A DNA stretch of 64,000 bases from JBOGUF01 sp050696075 (GCA_050696075.1 JBOGUF010000115.1:12402-76401), one strand, 5' to 3'. Positions 1 through 8,516 are shown, counted from the first letter of the stretch. The notes: a model not told the origin generated them from the sequence alone. Translations and numbers: made by a program.

Positions 1-513
1 GCCCGGCTGGACGAGCTGGAGGCCGAGTTCCGCGCCCAGATCGAGACCGTGCTGGCGGCCGGTCTGCGGCCGACCCACCTCGATTGGCACTGCCTGCGCG
101 ACGGCGGGCGGCCCGACGTCTTCGACCTCACGTGCGGGCTGGCCACCGAGTACGGCCTGGCGCTGCGCGTCTTCGACCCGACCCGGAGCGAACGGCTGCA
201 GCGGCGGGGTCTGCCCGCGGTCGATCAGGGGGTGGTAGACAGCACGCGGCTGGCGACGGCGGGCAAGACGGCCCGGTTGGTGCGGCTGCTGCGGGACCTG
301 CCGGCCGGGCTGAGCGAGTGGGCGGTCCACCCCGGTCGTGGCACCGCCGAGGCGCGGGCCATCGACGGCTGGTGGCCGAAGCGCGCGGCAGACCTGCGGT
401 TCTTGGTGTCGCGGGAGGCGCGGGAGACGGTTGCGGCGGAAGGGATCGTCTTGCTGGACTACCGCCCGCTGCAGGCGATCTGGGACCGCGACCGCGCGCG
501 TCGCCTGGCGTAG
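1..513 (+). CDS. ChbG/YdjC-family carbohydrate deacetylase, 3' part
   Basis: The reading frame is open from the first base of the window, so the N-terminus lies outside. The visible 170 residues contain a THLDWH motif typical of the metal site of the ChbG/YdjC family (deacetylation of chitooligosaccharides and related sugars) and a later WAVHPG motif that matches the conserved HPG near the family C-terminus. The protein ends at TAG 511-513 with no sign of decay. It is followed by a GC-rich stretch with hairpin potential and then the promoter region of sugar ABC importer 1. The family call is firm; the substrate is unknown. Confidence 0.8.
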   Translation, partial: ARLDELEAEFRAQIETVLAAGLRPTHLDWHCLRDGGRPDVFDLTCGLATEYGLALRVFDPTRSERLQRRGLPAVDQGVVDSTRLATAGKTARLVRLLRDLPAGLSEWAVHPGRGTAEARAIDGWWPKRAADLRFLVSREARETVAAEGIVLLDYRPLQAIWDRDRARRLA

Positions 514-625
514 GACTCCCGAGGGCCGGCCCCCGGGCCGCTTCGGGCGCCCGCGTCACCCCAGCCCTGCCAGGACCGACCGCGAGCGACGTCGTTGACG
601 AAGTGAGCCACTGACGTGGCGCCAG

Positions 626-654
626 TTGCCAACGAGAATCGATTGCGATAGATT
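626..654 (+). promoter_or_regulatory. Candidate sigma70-type promoter of importer 1
   Basis: TTGCCA (626-631), a 17-base spacer and TAGATT (649-654) lie about 70 bases before the start codon of the binding-protein gene. The spacer length is ideal and the hexamers are moderate. The call is by inspection only. Confidence 0.35.
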
Positions 655-724
655 GACGCCCTTCCGCGAGATCGCGTCGCGAATGAACGAACCACAACCG
701 CTCAGCGGAAAAGGAGAGATGACG

Positions 725-2188
725 ATGTCTTCGAACGGCTCGCGCCTTACCCAGTTCGGTGGTCGGAATGGCAAGATTGACCGGCGGGCGTTGCTGCACG
801 GCGCCGCGGCGCTCGGCGGCGCGGGGTTGCTCCGGGCAAATTCGGTCGCGGCGCAGGATGCGGCGACGGTGGCGGGCTACGAGTGGCAAAGCGTCGGGGC
901 CAGGACGATCGAGGGCGCCGAGCAGACATTCGAGTTCGCCGATCGGCAGGTGCTCGTCTCCCAGGCGGGGGAGGCCGAGCTCGAGTTCTGGACGATCAAC
1001 CTGAAGGGACCGTACGGAACTTGGATCGAGTCGTTCCTCGAAGACTACCAGGAGGTCAACCAGGGTGTTTCGATCCAGTGGGTCGACGTGCCCGGCGCGG
1101 AGGTGGCGCAAAAGTACCTCTCGGCGGTGAGCGCGGGCCAAGCGCCGGACCTCGCCAACACGTACGAGATGCCGCGCTTCATCGAGCTGGGCGCGCTGGC
1201 CAACATCGCGGAGTACCTGCCGGAGGAGAACGCGGCCGAGTTTTACGAAGGGTTCCTGGCGGGACTGACCTTCGACGGGCAACTGTACGGTTTCCCCTGG
1301 TACGCCTCCACGGGCGGGTTGATCTACAGTCGGCGGCTGATTGAGGAGGCCGGGGCGGACCCGGACGCGCCGCCGACGACCTGGGACGAGGCAATGACCC
1401 TCTCCCGGACGATCAAGGACGCCACGGGTAAGTACGGCCTGCTGATGGCCGTCGGCCAGGGTGAGCTGGTGCAAATCCTCCAACAAGAAGGAGTGCCGCT
1501 GGTCAGCGAGGACCGCACGGCGGCGGCGCTGAACACGCCGGAAGCGGTCGAGCTCTTCGCGAAGTGGCAAGCGTTCTACCAGGAGGGTTATCTGCCGCCC
1601 GAGGGGACGACGGTTAACCCGCGGGACGCCAACGAGTGGTACTACGCCGAGCGCGGTGCGATGGTGCCGTCGAACGCGGTGGTGATCGTGCGGCGGGCCG
1701 ACCCGGCGGTGATCGAGGGGTTGGATACGGACGTCGCCTCGTCGCTGAAGGGCGCGAGCGGGCAGTCGATCACGACCGTGCAGTACTTCGTGGTGGCGGC
1801 GAACACGGAGAATCCGCGAGCGGCGGTCGACTTCGGGGCGTACGTGACCGGTACCGGGTTGCAGATCGAGTTCATCACGCAGGTGCCGATCTTGCCGAGC
1901 CGGGTCTCGGTGACGGAGGATCCCGGTTTCCAGGAAAACTTCATCAACAAGGAGGCGACGGGGCGGAGTCAGCAGGAGTTGCTCGATCGCGGCTTCAAGC
2001 TGCAACTGGCGGAGTTGGAGAACGCCGTCCTCGACTTTAACGCGACGCCGACGGTCGTCGGCTGGGCGCGCATGTACGACCTCTTCAAGCAAGAGACGAA
2101 CACGATGTTCGCCACCGATCAGTCGGCCGAGGACACGCTGGCGAACATCGAGACGGGGTGGAACGAGATTCTGGCGGAAGAGGAGTAG
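725..2188 (+). CDS. Sugar ABC transporter substrate-binding protein (importer 1)
   Basis: An extracellular family-1-type solute-binding protein of 487 residues that should capture a sugar and deliver it to the two permeases that follow. The N-terminus carries a twin-arginine-like signal (DRRALLHG at about 19-26, a hydrophobic stretch, then SVAAQD as a cleavage site). ATG 725 was chosen because AGGAGA at 712-717 is spaced 7 bases from it; ATG 719 is too close to that ribosome-binding site, and the frame is open back to 626 without one. The mature part has the usual WTINLKGPYG...PDLANTYEMPR pattern of this fold. An intergenic palindrome separates it from the permease genes. The sugar is unknown. 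Confidence 0.9.
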   Translation: MSSNGSRLTQFGGRNGKIDRRALLHGAAALGGAGLLRANSVAAQDAATVAGYEWQSVGARTIEGAEQTFEFADRQVLVSQAGEAELEFWTINLKGPYGTWIESFLEDYQEVNQGVSIQWVDVPGAEVAQKYLSAVSAGQAPDLANTYEMPRFIELGALANIAEYLPEENAAEFYEGFLAGLTFDGQLYGFPWYASTGGLIYSRRLIEEAGADPDAPPTTWDEAMTLSRTIKDATGKYGLLMAVGQGELVQILQQEGVPLVSEDRTAAALNTPEAVELFAKWQAFYQEGYLPPEGTTVNPRDANEWYYAERGAMVPSNAVVIVRRADPAVIEGLDTDVASSLKGASGQSITTVQYFVVAANTENPRAAVDFGAYVTGTGLQIEFITQVPILPSRVSVTEDPGFQENFINKEATGRSQQELLDRGFKLQLAELENAVLDFNATPTVVGWARMYDLFKQETNTMFATDQSAEDTLANIETGWNEILAEEE

Positions 2189-2291
2189 GGTGCGAGCGTG
2201 GCACTCGGCGCGGTCGTGCCTATTGCCGCGCGGGGCTGAAGCCGCCGCGCTGACTCCCATAAGCCGGCTGAAGACCGGCTGAGAACGGGGT

Positions 2292-2367
2292 CGTCATTCT
2301 GAGCCGTGGCGAGGAATCTCTCCGCTCGTGTTGTCGGACGCGATTCCTCTCCGCGATCGGCATGACG
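2292..2367. repeat. Intergenic inverted repeat, family A (GTCATTCTGAG type)
   Basis: Nested inverted arms: CGTCAT 2292-2297 with ATGACG 2362-2367, and GAGGAATC 2311-2318 with GATTCCTC 2342-2349. Related elements bearing GTCAT...ATGAC ends occur at 11327-11455 and 22911-23009. Here it fills the gap between the binding protein and the first permease of one operon, where as RNA it could limit read-through or shield the upstream mRNA. A smaller stem (AGCCGG/CCGGCT) lies just before it. Confidence 0.6.
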
Positions 2368-2416
2368 GAGGGACGTCGGCTTGGCGCGGGGCGGCGAGAT
2401 AACGGGAACCTGAGAG

Positions 2417-3358
2417 ATGGCAACCCTCGCGCGGACAACAGAAAGCGTGATTGAGGCGTGGCGGCCGCGGCCGCGGTGGCGGCGGACGTTGGGGAGGACG
2501 GTGACGGCATACCTCTTCCTCCTGCCGACGTTCGTGATCCTCGGGACGTTTCTCGTCTATCCCCTCTTTGCCAGCATCTGGTACAGCTTCCACGACTACA
2601 ACGTGGTGCAGCCCGCGGTCTGGATCGGGCTGGACAACTACCGGGAATTGCTCGACGACGACGTTTTCAAGAACGCCTTTCGGAACACGCTTGTCTATTC
2701 GGCAGGGGTGATTCCCGGCTGTACGATCCTGCCGCTCTTCATGGCGCTGCTGGTGAACCGGGCGGGTCGGGGGATCACGTTCTTCCGCGTCGCGTTCTAC
2801 ATCCCCGTGATTACCTCGATCGTCGTCGTCGGTATCGTCTGGAAGTGGATGTACTTCGAGGACGGGATCATCAACAGCATCCTGCGGGCGACCGGAATCG
2901 TCTCGAAGCCGGTGCCGTTCCTGAGCGACCCGGACATCGCCCTCTACGCGATCATCGCGGTCACGATCTGGAAGGCGTCCGGCTACTACATGGTTCTCTA
3001 CCTGGCGGGGTTGCAGAGCCTGCCGCGGGAGTTGGACGAGGCGGCGATGATCGACGGGGCGAACCGCTGGCAGCGTCTTTGGAACGTCACCATCCCGCTC
3101 CTGAAGCCGACGATCACGCTGGTGGCAGTGGTTGCTTCGATCGGGGCGATGAAGGTCTTCGGCGAGATCTACGTGATGACCTCGGGTGGGCCGGCGGAGC
3201 GGACGAACACGCTCGTCTTCTACGTCTACAAGCAAGCGTTCGTCTTTTTGAAGATGGGATACGCCTCGGCGGTGGCGGTGGTGCTCTGCCTCTTCCTGGT
3301 CGTGCTGTCGCTGGTGAGCATCAAGGTGTCCGAGCGAGGAGGGCCGACCCATTATTAG
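2417..3358 (+). CDS. Sugar ABC transporter permease, MalF/UgpA type (importer 1)
   Basis: A 313-residue inner-membrane permease with six predicted membrane helices, the first being AYLFLLPTFVILGTF at about 31-45. The EAA loop that docks the ATPase is visible as ELDEAAMIDGA near residue 207. It belongs with the upstream binding protein and the second permease 43 bases downstream. The length is normal for the family and no defect is seen. No ATPase gene follows. Confidence 0.92.
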   Translation: MATLARTTESVIEAWRPRPRWRRTLGRTVTAYLFLLPTFVILGTFLVYPLFASIWYSFHDYNVVQPAVWIGLDNYRELLDDDVFKNAFRNTLVYSAGVIPGCTILPLFMALLVNRAGRGITFFRVAFYIPVITSIVVVGIVWKWMYFEDGIINSILRATGIVSKPVPFLSDPDIALYAIIAVTIWKASGYYMVLYLAGLQSLPRELDEAAMIDGANRWQRLWNVTIPLLKPTITLVAVVASIGAMKVFGEIYVMTSGGPAERTNTLVFYVYKQAFVFLKMGYASAVAVVLCLFLVVLSLVSIKVSERGGPTHY

Positions 3359-3401
3359 GCGAGCAACGGCTCATTCGACCGCGGCCCGAGGGGAAACGGG
3401 T

Positions 3402-4229
3402 TTGCGGGTGACCTGGCCGGATCGGGTCGTGCGCTACGGCCTGCTGCTGGCGCTGGCGATCATCTTCTTGGGGCCGTTCTACTGGCTGGTGATCACGGCG
3501 CTCAAAGGTGCGGGGCAAAACGTCTTCTCCTACCCGCCGCAACTGATCCCCCGGCCGCCGACGCTCGAGTCATTTCGCGATTTGTGGGAGGTGGGGCCGT
3601 TCCACCGGTATATCTTCAATTCGGGCTTCGTGGCGGTGGCGACGGTGCTGGCCAACCTGCTTTTTTGCTCGATGGCGGCCTACCCGCTGGCGCGAATGCG
3701 CTTTTTTGGCCGTGACGTCATCTTCTATTTGATCTTGGCGACGCTGATGATCCCGTTCGAAGTGACGTTGATCCCCTCCTTTCGGGTGATCAGCGAGTTG
3801 GAATGGGTCGACACGTATCAGGCATTGATCGTGCCGGCGGCGGTCAGCCCGTTTGCGATTTTCTTGCTGCGGCAGGCGTTCCTGACGATCCCGATCGAAC
3901 TGGAGGAGGCTGCGCGGATCGACGGCGCCACCGACTTCCGCATCTACTGGCAGGTGATGTTGCCGCTGGCCGTGCCGAGCCTGGCGACGGTGGCGATCTT
4001 CGTCTTCGTTGCCGAGTGGAACTCGCTCTTGTGGCCGGTGATCGTCTTGAAGAGTCAAGAGATGCTTACCCTGCCGATCGCGATCACCTTCCTGGATTCG
4101 AACTTCTACGGCGGCTGGCGGCAGATCGCGGCCGGTTCGACCTTGTCGATCATCCCGATCCTGCTCGTCTTCCTGGCCGCCCAGCGGTACTTCATCTCCG
4201 GGCTGACGGCGGGGTCGTTGAAGGGGTAA
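3402..4229 (+). CDS. Sugar ABC transporter permease, MalG/UgpE type (importer 1)
   Basis: A 275-residue partner permease with six membrane helices and the EAA motif ELEEAARIDGA near residue 164, ending in the family-typical SLKG. The start is uncertain: TTG 3402 and GTG 3408 are in frame, while a GAGGAGGG ribosome-binding sequence at about 3335-3342 lies 8 bases before an in-frame ATT at 3351 that overlaps the previous stop codon. Its last third exists as a decayed second copy at 5025-5158. Confidence 0.88.
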   Translation: MRVTWPDRVVRYGLLLALAIIFLGPFYWLVITALKGAGQNVFSYPPQLIPRPPTLESFRDLWEVGPFHRYIFNSGFVAVATVLANLLFCSMAAYPLARMRFFGRDVIFYLILATLMIPFEVTLIPSFRVISELEWVDTYQALIVPAAVSPFAIFLLRQAFLTIPIELEEAARIDGATDFRIYWQVMLPLAVPSLATVAIFVFVAEWNSLLWPVIVLKSQEMLTLPIAITFLDSNFYGGWRQIAAGSTLSIIPILLVFLAAQRYFISGLTAGSLKG

Positions 4230-4330
4230 AGAACTGGCGAAGGATGCCCCATCCGCGGTGCGGCACGTAGGTATGGCAGGGGCATGATTTGCGCCCGCGG
4301 CCTCCGGTGTTCATCCGCTATGATTCGATC

Positions 4331-4726
4331 ATGACTGATGACCCCGAGGCGCTATTGCTGAAAGCAGCGGAGAGTCTGGCAGGGGCGGAAAGCGAGTTTG
4401 TCATGGGCCGGTACAACAACTGTGCCAATCGATGCTATTACGCGTGTTTCCAAGCGGCGGTGTCGGCGTTGCGGCGTGCCGGGATCGCGCGTCGCGGCGA
4501 AGAGTGGGGACACGACTTTGTACAAGCCCAGTTTGCCGGCCACTTGGTGAATCGACGCAAGCTGTACTCGCCCGTTCTCCGTGATGTCTTGCCCCGATGC
4601 TTCGCCCTTCGGCAGACGGCGGACTATGAAGGTCAGCAAATAACAGAGACCCAGGCGTCTCGTGCCCTTCGTCGGACGCGGGAGTTTGTCGGTTCGGTTC
4701 AGGGGAAAGGAGCGAACTCCCGATGA
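4331..4726 (+). CDS. HEPN domain protein (UPF0332-like), toxin-like
   Basis: A 131-residue helical protein. The segment AESEFVMGRYNNCANRCYYACFQAA at about 17-41 matches HEPN/UPF0332 proteins, where an Asn/Arg/Tyr-rich helix often forms an RNase site. HEPN proteins commonly act as toxins or abortive-infection RNases with a nucleotidyltransferase partner. The partner here is a different 98-residue protein whose ATG overlaps the stop codon (ATGA, 4723-4726), implying translational coupling. The base composition is visibly less GC-rich than the flanking transporter genes. The start is set at ATG 4331 because the upstream frame has no ribosome-binding site. Confidence 0.75.
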   Translation: MTDDPEALLLKAAESLAGAESEFVMGRYNNCANRCYYACFQAAVSALRRAGIARRGEEWGHDFVQAQFAGHLVNRRKLYSPVLRDVLPRCFALRQTADYEGQQITETQASRALRRTREFVGSVQGKGANSR

Positions 4727-5019
4727 CGAGTATGTCCACCATCGAGGTCGCGCCGGAATTGCTGATCGACCACGCCCTCGCTCAAGTTGAGGCCGATCCA
4801 CGGGTCCAGCGTGCTCTTACCGACCTGAGGAACGTCATACGTACCCGATATCCTGAGGCGTCCTTCGAGGTAGCGCGGCGGACTGATCCCGCGGGCATCT
4901 ACCTGCGAGCAACCGTGGACGACGATCTGGACGCGGTGCTCGATGCTGTTATGGATCGACTTCTGGAGGTGCAGGTAGACGAGCGGCTCCCGGTACACGT
5001 CCTACCTGTTCGCCCGTAG
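4723..5019 (+). CDS. Small protein coupled to HEPN, unknown function (candidate antitoxin)
   Basis: A 98-residue protein with no family recognised. It is acidic, with many Asp/Glu (for example TVDDDLDAVLDAV), and has an alpha/beta pattern: helix, EASFEVAR strand, IYLRATV strand, helix, then VHVLPVRP. It starts inside the stop codon of the HEPN gene, so the two should be made together. Coupling to a HEPN protein suggests an antitoxin or regulatory partner, but it shows no nucleotidyltransferase GSxxxG...DxD motif. That role is inference from position only. Confidence 0.6.
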   Translation: MTSMSTIEVAPELLIDHALAQVEADPRVQRALTDLRNVIRTRYPEASFEVARRTDPAGIYLRATVDDDLDAVLDAVMDRLLEVQVDERLPVHVLPVRP

Positions 5020-5024
5020 CCGAG

Positions 5025-5158
5025 GTCGCCGAGTGGAACTCGCTTTTGTGGCCGGTGATCGTCTTGAAGAGCCAGGAAATGCTCACCCTACCGATCGTGA
5101 TTACATTTTTGGACTCGAACTTCTACGGCGGCTGGCGGCGGGGTCGTTGGAGGGGTAA
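5025..5158 (+). pseudogene. Decayed 3' remnant of a MalG-type permease
   Basis: Bases 5025-5138 match 4008-4121 of the importer 1 permease with about a dozen differences, nearly all at third codon positions (the peptide changes only Ala to Val). The remnant then jumps, through an internal deletion at GGCGG, to the gene's last codons (GGGTCGTTGGAGGGGTAA). No 5' part exists. It places the HEPN pair between two copies of the same permease end. The synonymous pattern says the copy was under protein selection before truncation, so it probably came from a paralogue rather than a fresh duplication. Confidence 0.8.
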
Positions 5159-5361
5159 GCGCTGTAGGCTTCGAGCACCGGCGACTTGACGTCAAGGGCA
5201 TCGACGCCAAACGTCTTGATGTGAAACCGGATGGCGGACGTGACGTCCGCGAGCGCTTCGTCGTAGCTGTCGCCTTGGCCAACGACAACGCCATTGACGC
5301 CAAGCGGGTAGGCGACGTACCCATCATCGTGCCTTTCGACAACCACTTTTAGGCGCCTCAT
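5101..5361 (-). CDS. HicB-like antitoxin (DUF1902/HicB fold), orphan
   Basis: An 86-residue protein whose first 50 residues (KVVVERHDDGYVAYP, GDSYDEALADVTSAI) match the HicB RNase-H-like fold: a strand, a GYVAYP strand turn, and the EAL...I helix. HicB proteins neutralise the HicA mRNA-cleaving toxin; no HicA-sized ORF is adjacent on either side. The C-terminal 20 residues (PSNDPAASRRRS...) are read from the antisense strand of the decayed permease remnant, so the natural tail was probably lost or replaced. It may be a solitary regulator or a relic. Confidence 0.65.
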   Translation of the reverse strand: MRRLKVVVERHDDGYVAYPLGVNGVVVGQGDSYDEALADVTSAIRFHIKTFGVDALDVKSPVLEAYSAYPSNDPAASRRRSSSPKM

Positions 5362-5447
5362 CCCGCGGTCTCCGTCTTCATACTGTCAGTTCGTTCAGTA
5401 TCGCATCTCCGGTTGGGCCGTTCGACCACGCGAACCGAGTGGCGCGA

Positions 5448-8375
5448 CTACCGGCCGAGCACGCAGCGGAAGGTCGCGGTTTGGAAGGGGGCGAGCTCGA
5501 AACGCAATTGGCCATCGATCGGTTCGAGGCGGCCGATCTCGGCTTCCACCGGCGTGACCGCCCAGGCAGCGAGTAGGGTGTGGTGGGGGAAGGTGAGCCG
5601 CGCGAAGGAGCGGCGCCCGGCCGATTCCCCGACGCGGACGACGTAGCCGTCAGCGAAGTCGGCGCGCTTGAGGGCGGTGAGCATGACGGAGGAGCTTTGC
5701 AGGTCGACGAAGCTGCCGGTCGCTTCGGTCCAGAAGCCGGGGTGCTTGGCCGGGAGAGTGGCGGCTTGGAGCGGCAGCGCCCACGACTCGCCGAAGCGGT
5801 GGGCGGCGAGCGGATCGAACGCTCTCCGGTAGGGCCGGATAGCGAAGCGCATCTCGAGGCACTCCCGCCGCCCGAAGGGGTCGACGTCGCGCGGCGGGAG
5901 CGCTCGGCCTGAAGCGGCGCGGAAGGCGACGGTCCCGGTTGCGGGATCGAGGCGGCGCAGGAAGCGCTGAACGTTGATCCCACCGTAGTCGGCCAGGGCG
6001 AGGTCGGCCGAGCAAAGCGTGACGCCGCGGTCGTCGCGCGAGAGATCGAGCCAGTGTTGGATGGCGAAGGAGTCGAGGCTGCTCCCCGAAAGGGTTTGGG
6101 TGCGAGGATCGATGATGGCGTGTTGGGCCGCGTGCCGGATATGCGGCGCCGACAGCGCGAACGGGAAGAGAACGTAAAGCATCTCTGGATCGGCCGGACG
6201 GTCCAACCAGGAGAGCCGGTTCGTGACCTCGACCCAGTCCGTGTACAGCGACACCTCGGACCGCCATTGGTAGAGGTCGTCGAAGACGGTAGCGGTCGTG
6301 ACCGTGGTTCGGTCGAAGCCGCGGTCGGTGGTGATCGCCTCGGTCTGGACGGAAGTGGGGGTGACGACGTGCCCGCCGATGGGCGTGCCCTCGTAGAGGC
6401 GCTTGTCCGCCGTGAAGTCGCCGCCCGGCTCGGGACCGTGGGGGTCGGCGACGTAGCGGACGAGCGCGTTCAGGCCGGGCCAGGATGATCGATCGACGAA
6501 CTCCGCGCCCGACTGGACATCGACCAGGCTGCTGATGCCGCCCGTCTCGTCGATACTCAGCGCAAATCGGTCATTCTCCAGGACGGCCGCGTCGCCGCTG
6601 ACGCGGACGGCGGGCGTAGATCCCGCTTGGTGCGGCTGCCGGTCGTCGCCTGACGTAAAGAGATACCGCTTGTAGCCCATCGCCGGAACATCGGCGGTCT
6701 GGATGCGGCAACGTGTCTCGTCGCCCGCCGGTTCGCACATCTCGAACGCGACGGGCTGGCCGGTGACCTCATCGACGACGGCCGTTTCGGGTCCGATCCA
6801 GGCGGCCGGCACGTTGACGTCGATTGTGCCGCCGCGTGGCCAACTGAGGAGATTCCACACGACCGCCGCGGGCGCGTCGCCACCCTTGAGGGCGCCAGTC
6901 GCGCTACTCAGGGCGGCGGCGAGACCGTCGCGGGCCGGGAGCGTGGCCTCCTCGAAGATCTGGAAGCCCTCGCGCAGCGCCTGGTCGGCTTCGTCCTCGC
7001 TGTGCGGGAGCCAGATGCCCTTCGGGCCGCTGTGCTCGTCGAAAAGGAGCGAGGCGTCGTAGGTCGCGGCGAGTGTTGCCCGCGGATAGACGTACGCCTC
7101 GTTGATCCAGTCGGCGACGACGGCCAGGCGCTCCCAGAGGTCGAGAATGGCGTGATTGCGGCGGCTGGCGGCGGCCTCCTGAGGGTAGTGGAGCGTCGTT
7201 TGGGACCAACTACTCTGCCACTCGCCGGTGACGACCGGCAGTTGGTCGGACCAGTGCTCCTCCGCGTGGCGGAAAAAAGTCGACGGCGTGGCGATGCGGA
7301 TGCGGGGCGAGAGGTATTTGCGGTTCCACTCGCGGGCGATCGTCGCGGGTAGGAGCCGCAAGGGGCGGTTGTCGCTGCCGAGCTGGATCTGGACCGCGTC
7401 GAAGGGGTAGCCCTTGGCTTCGAGCTGGGCGAGCTTGGCCGGCAGCTTTTCCTCGACCTGTTCGAGTCCTTGCCAGAAGCCGTGACGCGCGCCCTCGATG
7501 TAGGCCCAAAAGGGATCGTCGGTGTACCAGACGAGCACGCGGCCACCGGCCGGACCCTGCCAGATGAAGGGGCGGGGCAGGTCGGTGGTCGCGTGGAAGG
7601 GGGCGAGGAAGTTGTTCGGGGCCATGGCGAGGTAGCGGACCCCGGCCGCGGCGGCGAGGTCGACCAGCGACCAGGCGCAACCGGGAACGTCGCAGATCAT
7701 GGCCGAGGTGATTGGCGCCCCCAGCTCGTTGCGCATCTGCTGGGCATAGGAGAGGGAACGGACGAGTTGCTCGCGGCTGAGCAGGTCGAAGTAGCTGTGG
7801 ATGTAGAGCGCCTCGACCTCGACGGAACCGTCCTGGATCGCCTCGATTAGCCGGAGCCGGTCTTCGGGGCGGGCACGCAAATAGTTCTGGACTTGCCACG
7901 CCGCCTCGCAGGTCCAGCGGTAGCGTGCGTCGGACGGCCAATCCGCGGTCGCGGCGGCAAACTCCAAGGCGCGCTCGAGGTTTTTGTTGTGGACATCGAC
8001 GACGGCGCTCGGCGTGTGGGTGAAGCCGATGTCGGTGTGGGAATGATTGACGAAGAAGACCTGCCAGCGGCGGACCGGGGCGAAGCTGACCTCGCTTTCG
8101 CGGTGCCGATCGCCGGCCGTTAGCTCGACCGACGCTGAACGCGGCTCGGCAACTTCCGGCAGCAAGATCTCGTGGTTGCTGGTTCCTGCCGGTAGATCGA
8201 GTGACACGGAGCGATCGAGGTCGCCGCGCCGGACGTGGAGCATGGCGCCGGTCGCGGCCGGGAGGTCGTGGACGGTGAGGCGGCAGACCTGGCGCGGCTC
8301 GTCCCCTTCGGCGACGATGAGTGGCAAGGGATGGAACGTGAAGGTGGCGAACTGCTCTCGATGCTCCAAGGGCAC
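5448..8375 (-). CDS. Glycoside hydrolase family 38 (alpha-mannosidase-like)
   Basis: A 975-residue cytoplasmic-type protein without a signal peptide. HSHTDIGFTH at residues 111-120 is the GH38 zinc-binding entry motif, and ICDVPGCAW further on fits the nucleophile Asp region. The C-terminal half is a beta-rich mannosidase domain (LSIDETGGISSLVD is the typical start of the large sheet domain). GH38 enzymes release alpha-mannose or related residues from oligosaccharides. It stands alone on the minus strand, downstream of the DUF4397 gene, next to importer 1. The substrate could differ from mannose because the divergent bacterial members are poorly characterised. Confidence 0.82.
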   Translation of the reverse strand: MPLEHREQFATFTFHPLPLIVAEGDEPRQVCRLTVHDLPAATGAMLHVRRGDLDRSVSLDLPAGTSNHEILLPEVAEPRSASVELTAGDRHRESEVSFAPVRRWQVFFVNHSHTDIGFTHTPSAVVDVHNKNLERALEFAAATADWPSDARYRWTCEAAWQVQNYLRARPEDRLRLIEAIQDGSVEVEALYIHSYFDLLSREQLVRSLSYAQQMRNELGAPITSAMICDVPGCAWSLVDLAAAAGVRYLAMAPNNFLAPFHATTDLPRPFIWQGPAGGRVLVWYTDDPFWAYIEGARHGFWQGLEQVEEKLPAKLAQLEAKGYPFDAVQIQLGSDNRPLRLLPATIAREWNRKYLSPRIRIATPSTFFRHAEEHWSDQLPVVTGEWQSSWSQTTLHYPQEAAASRRNHAILDLWERLAVVADWINEAYVYPRATLAATYDASLLFDEHSGPKGIWLPHSEDEADQALREGFQIFEEATLPARDGLAAALSSATGALKGGDAPAAVVWNLLSWPRGGTIDVNVPAAWIGPETAVVDEVTGQPVAFEMCEPAGDETRCRIQTADVPAMGYKRYLFTSGDDRQPHQAGSTPAVRVSGDAAVLENDRFALSIDETGGISSLVDVQSGAEFVDRSSWPGLNALVRYVADPHGPEPGGDFTADKRLYEGTPIGGHVVTPTSVQTEAITTDRGFDRTTVTTATVFDDLYQWRSEVSLYTDWVEVTNRLSWLDRPADPEMLYVLFPFALSAPHIRHAAQHAIIDPRTQTLSGSSLDSFAIQHWLDLSRDDRGVTLCSADLALADYGGINVQRFLRRLDPATGTVAFRAASGRALPPRDVDPFGRRECLEMRFAIRPYRRAFDPLAAHRFGESWALPLQAATLPAKHPGFWTEATGSFVDLQSSSVMLTALKRADFADGYVVRVGESAGRRSFARLTFPHHTLLAAWAVTPVEAEIGRLEPIDGQLRFELAPFQTATFRCVLGR

Positions 8376-8399
8376 GGTGGTATTCCCCGAATCAATGCA

Positions 8400-8437
8400 C
8401 CCCGTCGTTCCGAGCTTCGTAGTTCGGAACGACGGGG
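8400..8437. repeat. Strong perfect hairpin between DUF4397 and GH38 genes
   Basis: A 14-bp perfect stem (CCCCGTCGTTCCGA 8400-8413 with TCGGAACGACGGGG 8424-8437) and a 10-base loop. It lies after the minus-strand DUF4397 gene and before the GH38 gene. No U-run follows on the minus strand, so a classical intrinsic terminator is not certain. Confidence 0.6.
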
Positions 8438-8516
8438 CGTTGCAAACAGACCCTACGCACTCCAGACGTCGGCCAATCGTTGGATGGACGCTGCCGCTTG
8501 GCCTCCGGGCGCATGG

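Noticed and set aside
514..625. Terminator after the deacetylase gene
   Set aside because: The GC-rich stretch can fold in several ways and shows no T-run; not specific enough to call.
128..2260. A 710-residue minus-strand ORF
   Set aside because: It is antisense to the deacetylase and binding-protein genes, is Arg/Pro-rich and has no domain pattern; a GC-rich shadow frame.
2417..4229. Transposon as the cause of the HEPN insertion
   Set aside because: No transposase, terminal inverted repeats or target duplication is seen; only the permease-end duplication is visible.
8400..8437. Intrinsic terminator of the DUF4397 gene
   Set aside because: The stem is strong but no U-run follows on the minus strand, so it is listed only as a hairpin.
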